Shown: piece after piece, positions 45,571 to 53,773 of the stretch
Layout of the letters: each line of letters begins with the position of its first letter
How positions within the stretch are numbered: position 1 is the stretch's first letter
Source: DATMNI01 sp963817515
Lineage (GTDB): Bacteria; Acidobacteriota; Terriglobia; Bryobacterales; Bryobacteraceae
Assembly (NCBI GenBank): GCA_963817515.1
Contig: CAWFPJ010000031.1
Location: 248,001 to 312,000 of the forward strand
Length of the DNA stretch: 64,000 nucleotides
Reading direction: 5' to 3'
Made by a program: the position numbers and the translations under genes
The notes under the pieces: model-generated
The model's database searches: none
What the model was told of the DNA's origin: nothing
The model's input: only the letters and a program-made list of their open reading frames with translations

Positions 45571-46291
45571 GTTCTTCGGGGTCGGCTACGGCAGTGGTGA
45601 TCTCAAGATGGCGCAACTCAAGCAGCGGGAATTCTTCACCGTCCACCAGCAGCATCTTTTGCCCGAACGGTATGTCATCGCCGTTTTCCTGTTCTTCCCA
45701 AACGGTAGAGCGGCCCAAGCGTACCACGTCGTCCTTGTGTTGGAAGCTGAGGGGCGAGAGGGCCGGCATCAGCACCTCTCCGAGTTCGGTACCTTTGAAG
45801 GCCGGACCGGTGCGGACCAGGGCCGGCAGCCACAGCAGGTCTCGCAGCCGTTTCGGCGGCTCCGCTTCCACCGAAGCGACATGCGCCAGCGGCAGCCACA
45901 TAACCTGTCCCGCGGCAAAAATCTCCAGCCGCGGTCCGATGCGCGGGTCGGCATCCTCAATGGATTCGAACGGCTCCCCGTTCAGCGTGCCGGAAACCGG
46001 TACATCGCTTTGGTGGACTTCGGGATAATCCCGCTTGGCGAAAAGATCGCTGCGCATGCGGTCGGCATTCAGCGCGGCGCGGTAGAGCAGCGCGCCAGTG
46101 GCGGAATCAGGACCTTGCCCGGCCAGCACATCCAAGTGTTTTTGGGCGCGGTCGTACTCGCCCGCAAAGCACAGGAGTTCAAATAGAAACGTGCGCCGTT
46201 TCACGTCGGTAGGGTTGTCGCGCAGTTCAGCGCCCAGCGCCTGAATGGCGGCGCCCAGTTGACCGGCTTGGTAGAGTTCTCTGGCTGTCAT
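45557..46291 (-). CDS. tagJ: T6SS accessory protein TagJ (ImpE family)
   Basis: A 244-residue ImpE/TagJ protein. The N-terminus has a TPR-like pair (AGQLGAAIQALGAELRDNPTD, then RRTFLFELLCFAGEYDRAQKHLD), followed by the family's WLPLAHVASVEAEPPKRLRD and LPFGQK-type IPFGQKMLLVDGEEFPLLE. TagJ binds the TssB N-terminus and ClpV and is present in only a subset of T6SS clusters. It lies between hcp and tssA and overlaps tssA. Confidence 0.93.
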   Translation of the reverse strand: MTARELYQAGQLGAAIQALGAELRDNPTDVKRRTFLFELLCFAGEYDRAQKHLDVLAGQGPDSATGALLYRAALNADRMRSDLFAKRDYPEVHQSDVPVSGTLNGEPFESIEDADPRIGPRLEIFAAGQVMWLPLAHVASVEAEPPKRLRDLLWLPALVRTGPAFKGTELGEVLMPALSPLSFQHKDDVVRLGRSTVWEEQENGDDIPFGQKMLLVDGEEFPLLELRHLEITTAVADPEEHASA

Positions 46292-46346
46292 GAGGATGCG
46301 GTCCCCGTCGGCCCGCGCGTAAAACTATAGCAGAAAAGCGCCAGCC

Positions 46347-46371
46347 CCGGCGGGCAGTTCGATCCCGCCGG
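46347..46371. repeat. 8-bp inverted repeat downstream of the hcp cluster
   Basis: CCGGCGGG (46347-46354) and CCCGCCGG (46364-46371) pair perfectly around a 9-nt loop, in the 153-bp gap between hcp1 and tagJ. No T-run follows on the minus strand, so it more likely protects or attenuates the abundant hcp transcript than fully terminates it. The rest of the gap is featureless. Confidence 0.5.
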
Positions 46372-46444
46372 AACCAGCGGTATTAGATGCGAAAAACAGT
46401 TACTTGTCCAGTTGTGTTATGGACAACGCGGCGCCACCCGCCGC

Positions 46445-46987
46445 CTATACTTTCTGATTTGCCTTCACGTCCCAACCAGCCACGATCGGGCCGCCTTGGG
46501 CTTTGCCATCGGCGCCCTGTGTCTGATAGCTGAACTCGACTTTGGCGAAGTTCAAGCTGAAGTGCTCCGATGGAATCTCGTCGGTGGTTGGGTTTTCCAC
46601 GCCGGCGACGGTGCCGCCACCCGCCGCAATGTCCGCGGCGGCCAGTCCGTGCGGCTTGTAGCTCGATACCAGCACATCGGTGAGCTTGATCTTCAGGTAT
46701 TCAAGTTGCTCGCCGCCGGCTTTTCGAACCACAAAACTGGCTTCTTTGATGTGCGCGCCGTTGGCGCAGTTGAGCATGAGCAAGGGGGAGGCAGCGTCGG
46801 TTTTCTTCGTAAACTCCATGTCGTGCACATGCACCTTCCCCGCTCCGCCGCCGCCGCCGGTGGCCGAAACCCCAGTCTGAGCCAAGCCCCAACTGAAGCT
46901 CACAATATCAATTTCGCCTTTGTGCTTGGCGTCGGCGGATTCGCCTTTGATCCCGTCAATTTTCAGAAATGCGTCAAATAGTGCCAC
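46445..46987 (-). CDS. hcp: T6SS tube protein Hcp, paralogue 1
   Basis: A 180-residue Hcp (TssD), the ring-forming tube subunit. It has the N-terminus ALFDAFLKIDGIKGESADA, then EIDIVSFSWG, the basic-loop GGGGGAGKVHVHDMEFTKKTD and the C-terminus AGWDVKANQKV. The GTG at 46987 has GAAGGAG upstream. It is the last of three tandem copies. The differences are confined almost entirely to one loop (HGLAAADIAAGGGTVAGV and onward) between the strands ending VSSYKP and starting IPSE. Confidence 0.94.
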   Translation of the reverse strand: MALFDAFLKIDGIKGESADAKHKGEIDIVSFSWGLAQTGVSATGGGGGAGKVHVHDMEFTKKTDAASPLLMLNCANGAHIKEASFVVRKAGGEQLEYLKIKLTDVLVSSYKPHGLAAADIAAGGGTVAGVENPTTDEIPSEHFSLNFAKVEFSYQTQGADGKAQGGPIVAGWDVKANQKV

Positions 46988-47042
46988 TGCGAATTCTCCT
47001 TCTATTTTGGGGAAACTGTTTTGGTAAAGCCGGGCCTTCCGA

Positions 47043-47579
47043 TTAAACCTTCTGGTTTGCTTTCACGTCCCATCCTGCCAGGATGGGCCCGCCTTGGGCC
47101 TTCCCATCGGCGCCCTGGGGCTGGTATGCGAACTCCACCTTGGCGAAGTTGAAAGTTACCTGCTCCGATGGAATCTGGCTATTGCTCTGACCCGAGGCCT
47201 GGACTGCCGGCAGCAATAAGCCGATCAGTTCATTGTCCGAAGCCGGTTTATAGCTCGAAACCAGCACATCGGTGAGCTTGATCTTCAAATATTCCAATTG
47301 TTCGCCGCCGGCCTTTCGGACCACGAAGTTGGCCTCCTTGATATGCGCGCCATTGGCGCAGTTCAGGAATAGAAGGGGCGAGGCAGCGTCGGTTTTCTTG
47401 GTAATCGAGAAATCGTGCACGTTCACCTTCCCGGCGCCGCCGCCCCCGCCGGTGGCCGAAACCCCAGCCTGGTCCATTCCCCAACTGAAGCTCTCGATGT
47501 CAATTTCGCCTTTGTGTTTGGAGTCGGCTGACTCGCCTTTAATGCCGTCAATCTTTAGAAATGCGTCGAATAATGCCAT
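47043..47579 (-). CDS. hcp: T6SS tube protein Hcp, paralogue 2
   Basis: A 178-residue Hcp, with AGGAGG ahead of the ATG at 47579. The core is near-identical to the neighbouring copies (ALFDAFLKIDGIKGESADS, EIDIESFSWGMDQAG, GGGGGAGKVNVHDFSITKKTD). Its variable loop reads ASDNELIGLLLPAVQASGQ then SNSQIPSE, more hydrophobic than that of copy 1. A 56-bp gap precedes copy 1; each copy has its own ribosome-binding site. Confidence 0.94.
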   Translation of the reverse strand: MALFDAFLKIDGIKGESADSKHKGEIDIESFSWGMDQAGVSATGGGGGAGKVNVHDFSITKKTDAASPLLFLNCANGAHIKEANFVVRKAGGEQLEYLKIKLTDVLVSSYKPASDNELIGLLLPAVQASGQSNSQIPSEQVTFNFAKVEFAYQPQGADGKAQGGPILAGWDVKANQKV

Positions 47580-47712
47580 TCGGACTTCCTCCTGTCCCCA
47601 TCATTGTCCGGGTCTGGCCCGGCCGCCCCGTCGCGCGGCGCGGTGAATTCCGCGCCGGTGCATACTCCATCCACTTGTTCTGTTTTCGAAGCGCAATAAG
47701 CGTGCGCTCAGA

Positions 47713-48204
47713 TTAGACCTTCTGGTTCGCCTTCACGTCCCAACCGGCCAATATGGGGCCGCCCTGAGCTTTGCCGTCGGCGCCTTGCGGCTGGTAGCTG
47801 TATTCCACTTTGGCGAAGTTGAGACTGATACTTTCCGATGGGATTTCCTTGCCTGTGGTAAGCCCATGCTCGACGAAGCTGGAAACCAGGATGTCCGTGA
47901 GTTTAATCTTCAGGTATTCCAGTTGTGTGCCGCCGGCTTTTCGAACTACGAAGTTGCCTTCTTTGATGTGCGTGCCGTTGGCACAGTTCAGCATCAGCAA
48001 GGGCGAGGCAGCATCCGTTTTCTTCACAAAGTGGATGTCTTGAAAGTGAATTTTCCCAGCGCCGCCGCCGCCGCCGGTTGCGCTGACTCCAGTTTGGGAG
48101 GCTCCCCAACTGAAGCTCGAGATATCGATTTCTCCCTTGTGCTTGGCGTCGGCGGATTCGCCTTTGATGCCGTCAAGCTTCAGGAATGCGTCAAATAATG
48201 CCAT
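47713..48204 (-). CDS. hcp: T6SS tube protein Hcp, paralogue 3
   Basis: A 163-residue Hcp with the shortest variable loop (VSSFVEHGLTTGKEIPSE), close to the plain family length. A textbook AGGAGG lies 8 bp before the ATG at 48204. It is the first hcp after tssC and the likely ancestral type; copies 2 and 1 look like tandem duplicates with inserted loops. It begins 78 bp after the tssC stop. Confidence 0.94.
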   Translation of the reverse strand: MALFDAFLKLDGIKGESADAKHKGEIDISSFSWGASQTGVSATGGGGGAGKIHFQDIHFVKKTDAASPLLMLNCANGTHIKEGNFVVRKAGGTQLEYLKIKLTDILVSSFVEHGLTTGKEIPSESISLNFAKVEYSYQPQGADGKAQGGPILAGWDVKANQKV

Positions 48205-48282
48205 GCAGATTTCCTCCTAAGTTTTGGTTTTTGAAAGGCCCGCGATGCGTTACCGAAGCGCGGGCCCAGGTCCCGTGTACCC

Positions 48283-49770
48283 CTATTTCGCGCCGGCCGG
48301 CAGATCGGCCACCAGGCGCAAAGAGATCGACAATTCGTCCAACTGGAAGTGCGGCTTGAGAAATGCCACCGCGCGGTAAGCACCCGGCTTGCCAGGTATC
48401 TCCACCACTTCTATCTTCGCCTCGCGGAGCGGACGCCGTGCTTTGATCTCCGCCGAGACATCGTCGTTCCCCACCACATATTGCAAAATCCACGTGTTGA
48501 GGAAGTCCTGGCATTCTTTGCGCGACATGAAGCTGCCAATCTTATCCCGCATCATGGCCTTCAGATAATGCGCAAAACGCGACATCGCCAGAATATAAGG
48601 CAACTGCGTGGAAAGGCGCGCGCTGGCGTTGGCGGCCTCCTTGTCGTACATCTTGGCCTTCTGGCACGACTGCACGCTGAAATAGGCCGCGTAGTCGGTG
48701 CCCTTGCAGTGAACCAGAGGGATGAAACCCAGGTCGGCCAATTCCTTCTCGCGGCGATCGGTGATGGGCGATTCGGTGGGGCACTTCAGAGCGACATCGC
48801 CGGAATCGGTAGTGAATGTATGGGTGGGCATCCCTTCCACCAGTCCGCCGCCTTCCACACCGCGGATGGCTGCGCACCAGCCGTAGTTGGCGAAAGCCGC
48901 GGTCAGGCGGGCTCCCAATGCATATGCCGCGTTACCCCAAAGATACTTGGAGTGGTCGCTGCCATCCACGCCCTCCTCGTAATTGAAGGCTTCCACGGAA
49001 GCGCCGTTCTTCCCATAGGGGAGGCGCATCAGAACATGCGGCAGGCAAAGACCCACGTAGCGCGAGTCTTCGCTGGCGCGGAAGCTCTTCCACTTGGCGT
49101 ATTCGGAGCTGTCGAAAATCTTCGCCATATCGCGCGGCGCGTCCAGATTGGTGAAGCTCTCCTGATTGAGCATCTCCGGTGAAGCCGCGGAAAGGAATGG
49201 GGCGTGGGCCGCCGAAGCTACCTGAGCCACCTTCTCCAGAAGTTCGATCTCTTCCGGTCCCCGGCCGAATTCGTAGTCTCCGATCAAGGCGCCGAACGGA
49301 GCGCCGCCAAAGACGCCGAATTCCTCTTCGTAAACCTTCTTGAACAGTGCGCTCTGGTCGAATTCGGGAGCCCGCTGCAGGTCGCGCAACAATTCCTTCT
49401 TGTTGACGTTGAGCACCTTGATCTTGAGGCGGTCGCTGGTCTCGCTCTGATCCATCAGGTACTTCAAACCGCGCCAACTGCCCTCCAGCTTCTGGAAGAC
49501 CGGATGGTGCAGCACGGCGTTCAGCTGGAGTGACACCAGATGGTCGATCTGCGCGATGCGGGCGTTGATCATCGCCTCGGCGTCTTTTGAGACCGTAATG
49601 GTCCCTTCGAGCACCTGCGAGACGAACTCCTTCACCAGATTCTTGCCGCGTTCCCTAGCCGCGGGGTCGCGCGCCAGGCGGCCTTCATCGACGATTTGGT
49701 CCAGCAGGCTGGTTTCTACGGTCTGTTCGGCGCCCGCCTGCACCGCTTCAGCCTTGTGTGGTTCGCTCAT
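48283..49770 (-). CDS. tssC: T6SS sheath large subunit TssC
   Basis: A 495-residue contractile-sheath protein of the VipB/TssC family. Landmarks are the helix AMINARIAQIDHLVSLQLNA, HHPVFQKLEGSWRGLKYLM, the GALIGDYEF segment, LPHVLMRLPYG, and the C-terminal SRFAHYLKAMMRDKIGSF with FLNTWILQYV. The ATG at 49770 overlaps the tssB stop (ATGA), giving equimolar TssB and TssC. The tail ends in LRLVADLPAG. Confidence 0.96.
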   Translation of the reverse strand: MSEPHKAEAVQAGAEQTVETSLLDQIVDEGRLARDPAARERGKNLVKEFVSQVLEGTITVSKDAEAMINARIAQIDHLVSLQLNAVLHHPVFQKLEGSWRGLKYLMDQSETSDRLKIKVLNVNKKELLRDLQRAPEFDQSALFKKVYEEEFGVFGGAPFGALIGDYEFGRGPEEIELLEKVAQVASAAHAPFLSAASPEMLNQESFTNLDAPRDMAKIFDSSEYAKWKSFRASEDSRYVGLCLPHVLMRLPYGKNGASVEAFNYEEGVDGSDHSKYLWGNAAYALGARLTAAFANYGWCAAIRGVEGGGLVEGMPTHTFTTDSGDVALKCPTESPITDRREKELADLGFIPLVHCKGTDYAAYFSVQSCQKAKMYDKEAANASARLSTQLPYILAMSRFAHYLKAMMRDKIGSFMSRKECQDFLNTWILQYVVGNDDVSAEIKARRPLREAKIEVVEIPGKPGAYRAVAFLKPHFQLDELSISLRLVADLPAGAK

Positions 49771-50282
49771 TTAGAGCCCTCCGATCCCAGCTCGGACTTC
49801 AGCTTAGCGAGCTTGTCTTTGTCGGTAACGGCGTCCCGCAAAATCTCCTCCAGCTTGTCGTTGCCCTGCATGCTGCCACGCAAGTCGGAGAGGCGGTCGC
49901 GGAGTTCCAGAAGCTCACGAAGCGGTTTCACCTGCCGTGCCACGTTGTCCGGCGAGAAATCGTCCATGCTCTTGAAATTCAAATCGACTTTGATATTGCC
50001 GGCATCCGCTTCCTCACTCAGCTTATTCTCCACGGAGAAGGCGAGATGCGGTTTCATACTTTCCAGTACGGCGTCGAAATTGTCGGGATTTACTTCGACG
50101 AACTTCCGGTCTTTCAAACGAGGAAGCGGGTCGATCGGCTGTCCAGTGAAATCCCCCAGGACGCCCATGACGAACGGCAATTCCTTGACTTCGATGGCGT
50201 CGCCGACTTCAACGTCGTACGTAATCTGAACGCGCGGGGCGCGGACACGATCAATCTTGTGCTGTGTGCTTTGTCTTGCCAT
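49767..50282 (-). CDS. tssB: T6SS sheath small subunit TssB
   Basis: A 171-residue VipA/TssB protein: VQITYDVEVGDAIEVKELPF, MGVLGDFTG, LPRLKDRKFVEVNPDNFD, VDLNFKSMDDFSPDNVARQV. It polymerises with TssC into the contractile sheath. GGGAGG lies about 10 bp before the ATG at 50282. It is the first gene of the long minus-strand T6SS run, so the operon promoter should lie in the gap of 50283-50571. I found no convincing -35/-10 there. Confidence 0.95.
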   Translation of the reverse strand: MARQSTQHKIDRVRAPRVQITYDVEVGDAIEVKELPFVMGVLGDFTGQPIDPLPRLKDRKFVEVNPDNFDAVLESMKPHLAFSVENKLSEEADAGNIKVDLNFKSMDDFSPDNVARQVKPLRELLELRDRLSDLRGSMQGNDKLEEILRDAVTDKDKLAKLKSELGSEGSK

Positions 50283-50502
50283 TAAGCGAATACCTCCCGG
50301 TGGGCTTCCGTCGTCCCGGAGCGAATGGCCCCGCGCGACAAGAGCTATGTCAGATTATCAGAAATCCGCGCCGACAGCTATCCTACACGGAAGCGATTAT
50401 ACGCCCCCTCTCAAAGAAAAAAAACACTTTCACGGAAATTGAGTACCAGTGGCGAAGTTTTGCGGCCTGATTATCTGGTACCTGAGTCCAGGCGTTCGAG
50501 AC

Positions 50503-50527
50503 GACAGGCGAAACCGCCTGCCCCACC
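50503..50527. repeat. Dispersed palindromic repeat, family C, copy 2
   Basis: GACAGGCGAAACCGCCTGCC then CCACC: an inverted repeat (CAGGCG/CGCCTG) in the gap upstream of tssB, matching the copy at 40351-40377. Apart from an A-rich stretch near 50415-50430, this 289-bp gap shows nothing else recognisable. Confidence 0.55.
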
Positions 50528-50571
50528 GTTGTCACACACGTGTCATACACGCGACCGTGATGTATTGGGTC

Positions 50572-52131
50572 TTACCGCACCGGCCGCGCATCCGGCGGCA
50601 GGGGCCGTTCTCGTACTCTGAGGATGCCCTGTCCCGCAAGCGTCCGGAGCACGCTCGCGAATTCGTCCTCGGTGCTGTCGGGGCTGATCCGGCCGTCCAG
50701 CCTGGCGCGCTCGAAGTGCTCCCGCCAGGTCCTGTCGCCATTGCACTCCGAGAGCACCGCCACCAGCCAGTCCTTGCAGCGGACCTCGCTGTTGAAGGGA
50801 GTTCCGGACTCGACCGCGAAGGCCACGGGAGCGAACCGGCCTTCCTGAAGCCGGTGCAAGACTTTCAGTTCGGCGTCGGGCGGCAATGTGACGTGCCAGT
50901 CCATCAGGCGGGCGCGAAATACGGGGTCCTCGCAGTCCGTCTCCCAATCCAGCAGCCAGCCCTGGTGGTCCGGACCGTAGCCCAGCGCGCTCAATACCCG
51001 CGCCGTAATGCCGCGCCGGCCGCCGGCGTGCCGCCTTATCAGGATCGAACCGTAAAACAGAAACTCCACTTTGCGGCGGGTCCAGGTCTCGATCCAGAAT
51101 TTCAGTTCCGTTAACCCGACCTTACCCTTGGCCAGGGCCCGCGCCACGAATTCCAACGGGGAGCGAAGGGAGTGCGAGACCATGACCAGATCGAATTCGT
51201 CTTGCTGCGGGCCCAGCCACTTGCGGATACGGTCCTCGAAGGCTTCCCCTTCGCAATCGGCGCCCAGCACCAGGGTGTGGAAACGGCCGCCAGTCCGTAA
51301 ATGCCGGGGCAATCCCTGAATGATAGCCGCCAGAATCTGCTCGCCGTCTTCCCCGCCGTCGCTGAAGATCATCTTGATCTTCGGGGCGGGCACGTACGGC
51401 GGATGGGAGACGATGCGGTCGAAAGTGAGATCCTTCACCGGTTCGTAGAGATCGCCCTCCAGTATGGTGGCGTTCTCGATACCATTCATGCGCCGGTTGA
51501 ATTCGGCGAACCGCACCGAGCGCGCCGCGATATCCACGCCCCAGGCCTGCCGCGCGTACCGGGAAGCGGCTGACAGGGTGGCCACGCCGCTGCCGGTGCC
51601 GATGTCCAGCAAGGCTTCGCACGGGGTCTGCGGCAGGCTGGCCAGGAAGTGGCGGGTATTCTCAATGGCGCCGGGGTAAACCACGTCGTTCGGCACCTTG
51701 TATGGCGAACCATCCGGTGTTCCCGGCCGGTCGCCCGCCAGCAACAGGGTCGCTTCCGCCGGGTACATAGTAACGGCGGAAAAAAGGTGCCCCGGCCGCG
51801 ACTGGCTGCGGACCAGAATACCCAAACGCTCAAGCGCCGGCACCGCCCCGGCAGGCAGCATGGATTCCAACACCGCCTCCGGCACGAATTCGCCATCGAG
51901 CACCAGACGGATGATGGCGTCGACCGGGTACTCGATTTCGGCAGCCGTCTTGCGGCCGTCGCATTTGGGTTCAAAATCCACAATGGACGGGATCTCCAGG
52001 CGCCGGCAGATCCCCTCGTTGTGGAAACCCGAAGCCCGCAGGGTTTCGCGCAGAATCGCGAAATCTTCCTCCGTTCCCAGTTGGGGCAACAGCAAATGGA
52101 GCGGATGGGGAGCCGGTGAGGTCGAAGCCAT
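50572..52131 (-). CDS. Methyltransferase small-domain (MTS) protein beside T6SS genes
   Basis: A 519-residue protein. The N-terminal 160 residues hold no domain I recognise. A Rossmann methyltransferase of the MTS/PrmC type follows, with motif I LLDIGTGSGVATLSA, motif II GVDIAARSVRFAEFN, and a catalytic-loop SHPPYVP in place of the usual NPPY. The C-terminal 200 residues are unassigned and end in Arg/Pro-rich sequence. The (N/S)PPY loop usually modifies planar amino groups (Gln, Asn, A or G), so protein-glutamine or RNA are candidate targets. It lies upstream of tssB on the same strand and is divergent from the next methyltransferase gene. Confidence 0.85.
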   Translation of the reverse strand: MASTSPAPHPLHLLLPQLGTEEDFAILRETLRASGFHNEGICRRLEIPSIVDFEPKCDGRKTAAEIEYPVDAIIRLVLDGEFVPEAVLESMLPAGAVPALERLGILVRSQSRPGHLFSAVTMYPAEATLLLAGDRPGTPDGSPYKVPNDVVYPGAIENTRHFLASLPQTPCEALLDIGTGSGVATLSAASRYARQAWGVDIAARSVRFAEFNRRMNGIENATILEGDLYEPVKDLTFDRIVSHPPYVPAPKIKMIFSDGGEDGEQILAAIIQGLPRHLRTGGRFHTLVLGADCEGEAFEDRIRKWLGPQQDEFDLVMVSHSLRSPLEFVARALAKGKVGLTELKFWIETWTRRKVEFLFYGSILIRRHAGGRRGITARVLSALGYGPDHQGWLLDWETDCEDPVFRARLMDWHVTLPPDAELKVLHRLQEGRFAPVAFAVESGTPFNSEVRCKDWLVAVLSECNGDRTWREHFERARLDGRISPDSTEDEFASVLRTLAGQGILRVRERPLPPDARPVR

Positions 52132-52207
52132 CTGCTGAGAATACCACCGGCGGCCTGATGCTTCGCTAGCGGGGCGGCATCGGGACGCGGAGCTACACTC
52201 TATACTT

Positions 52208-53701
52208 ATGCCTTCGCCCTACGATCGGATACTCTACGCCGGCCTTCCGTTCAGCCAGACCCATCCCGACCGTCTCGCCAGCCTGGCCACCTTGTTCGGC
52301 ATGCAGCCGGCGCCCATTGAGCATTGCCGCGTCCTGGAGCTGGCATGCGCCAATGGAGGCAACCTGATCCCCATGGCGTGCGACCTTCCCGACAGCCAGT
52401 TCGTGGGCATCGATATCGCGCTGACAGGGATTCAGAACGGGCGCGATGAGATTGCCGATCTCGGCTTGACTAATATCCGGCTTGAGCATATGGACATCAT
52501 GGATGCCGGCCCGGGCCTTGGTACGTTTGACTACATCATTGCCCATGGTCTCTATTCGTGGGTGCCGGAGCAGGTGCGTGACAAGCTGCTGGCCATTGCC
52601 AAGGCCAACCTCGCGCCCGAAGGCGTCGCCTATATCAGTTACAATGCGCTTCCCGGCTGCCGCGTACGCGAAATGTTCCGCGATATGCTGCTGTTTCACG
52701 TGCGCGGTCTTAGCGAGCCTGAGGCGCGCGTCGAAGGTGCCAGAGAGTTCCTGGAGTGCGTGGTGGCGTCGCAGGATGCTCAGGGCCCGGCGGGTATGTT
52801 TCTGAAATCCGAGGCGCAGTGCCTGATCGATAAGAGGCCGGATGTCCTCTTTCACGACGAACTGGCGGAAACTTATCATGCGGTCTTTTTCCACGACTTT
52901 GTGGCCCACGCTTCTCGTCACGGTTTGCAGTTCCTTTCCGAAGCCGCTTACGTGGATATGCAGGAGCGTGATATCCCCGGGCCCGTGGTAGCTCAGGCGG
53001 AACGATTTTCCGGCGGCAATCGGATCCTTCGCGATCAGTATTTCGACTTTTTCAAGGGCAGGACGTTCCGCCAGACACTGCTTTGCCATGCCGGAATCGC
53101 AGTGCCGGATCAGCCCCAGGTGGACCGTGTGCGGCGCCTTTCTGCTGCCTCGCAGGCCCAGCCTGTCTCCGCGGAGCCCGACCTTGGCGCCGGAGTTGTG
53201 GAGGAGTTCCGCGGAGTTCGGGGCGCGGCTGTGAAAACGGCGCACCCGCTGGTCAAAGCTACCATGACGCTGCTGGGCAAGGTATGGCCGGAAGCCATGC
53301 CGTTCGAACGTCTGCTGGCATCGGCGGGCCAGTTAATAGCCGAGCAGCCGAACGCGGACGATCTGGCCGGTATCCTGCTGGTTACATACGCGGCAGGCCT
53401 GATAGAGCTCCACTCCAGGCCTCCGCGTTGTGTGTCCAAGGTCAGCCGCTTCCCGGCCGTGACAGACCTTGCCCGATGGCGGGCGTCGCACGAGAAGCTG
53501 ATCGTGACTGCCCGCCACGCGTTGGTAGAGGCCAGCGGAGAGACCGAACGCCGCCTGGTCGCGCTGCTCGATGGCACGCACGACCTGGCCGCATTGACGC
53601 GGGAGATGGCAGCCATTCTGAGCAAGCCTGAGGAGACAGTGGCCAAAGAGATTGAGGGAAACCTGGTCACGCTTGCCAGACTCGGTTTGCTGGTCGCCTG
53701 A
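52208..53701 (+). CDS. SAM methyltransferase with regulatory domain (PKMT-like)
   Basis: A 497-residue protein. The N-terminal class I methyltransferase has motif I VLELACANGGNLIPMA, motif II FVGIDIALTGIQNGRDEI and FDYIIAHGLYSWVPEQVRD. A second region (from about residue 215, LFHDELAETYHAVFFHDFVA) matches the methyltransferase regulatory domain (PF10119) found in bacterial protein-lysine methyltransferases. A C-terminal winged-helix-like segment ends the protein. Relatives methylate surface or outer-membrane proteins. Its position immediately upstream of tssK on the same strand suggests a T6SS-linked target, but that is inference. Confidence 0.85.
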   Translation: MPSPYDRILYAGLPFSQTHPDRLASLATLFGMQPAPIEHCRVLELACANGGNLIPMACDLPDSQFVGIDIALTGIQNGRDEIADLGLTNIRLEHMDIMDAGPGLGTFDYIIAHGLYSWVPEQVRDKLLAIAKANLAPEGVAYISYNALPGCRVREMFRDMLLFHVRGLSEPEARVEGAREFLECVVASQDAQGPAGMFLKSEAQCLIDKRPDVLFHDELAETYHAVFFHDFVAHASRHGLQFLSEAAYVDMQERDIPGPVVAQAERFSGGNRILRDQYFDFFKGRTFRQTLLCHAGIAVPDQPQVDRVRRLSAASQAQPVSAEPDLGAGVVEEFRGVRGAAVKTAHPLVKATMTLLGKVWPEAMPFERLLASAGQLIAEQPNADDLAGILLVTYAAGLIELHSRPPRCVSKVSRFPAVTDLARWRASHEKLIVTARHALVEASGETERRLVALLDGTHDLAALTREMAAILSKPEETVAKEIEGNLVTLARLGLLVA

Positions 53702-53773
53702 GAAGTGCAGGAGAAACGCGGGGGAGTGCGGGGGAGTTGGATTAGCGCTCCGGTTCTGTTACTGTGATTCCAA

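Noticed and set aside
46341..46376. tRNA T-arm-like sequence (GTTCGATCCCGCC, then GGAACCA)
   Set aside because: No matching acceptor, D-arm or anticodon arm within 80 bp on either strand; it is better explained as the simple inverted repeat at 46347-46371.
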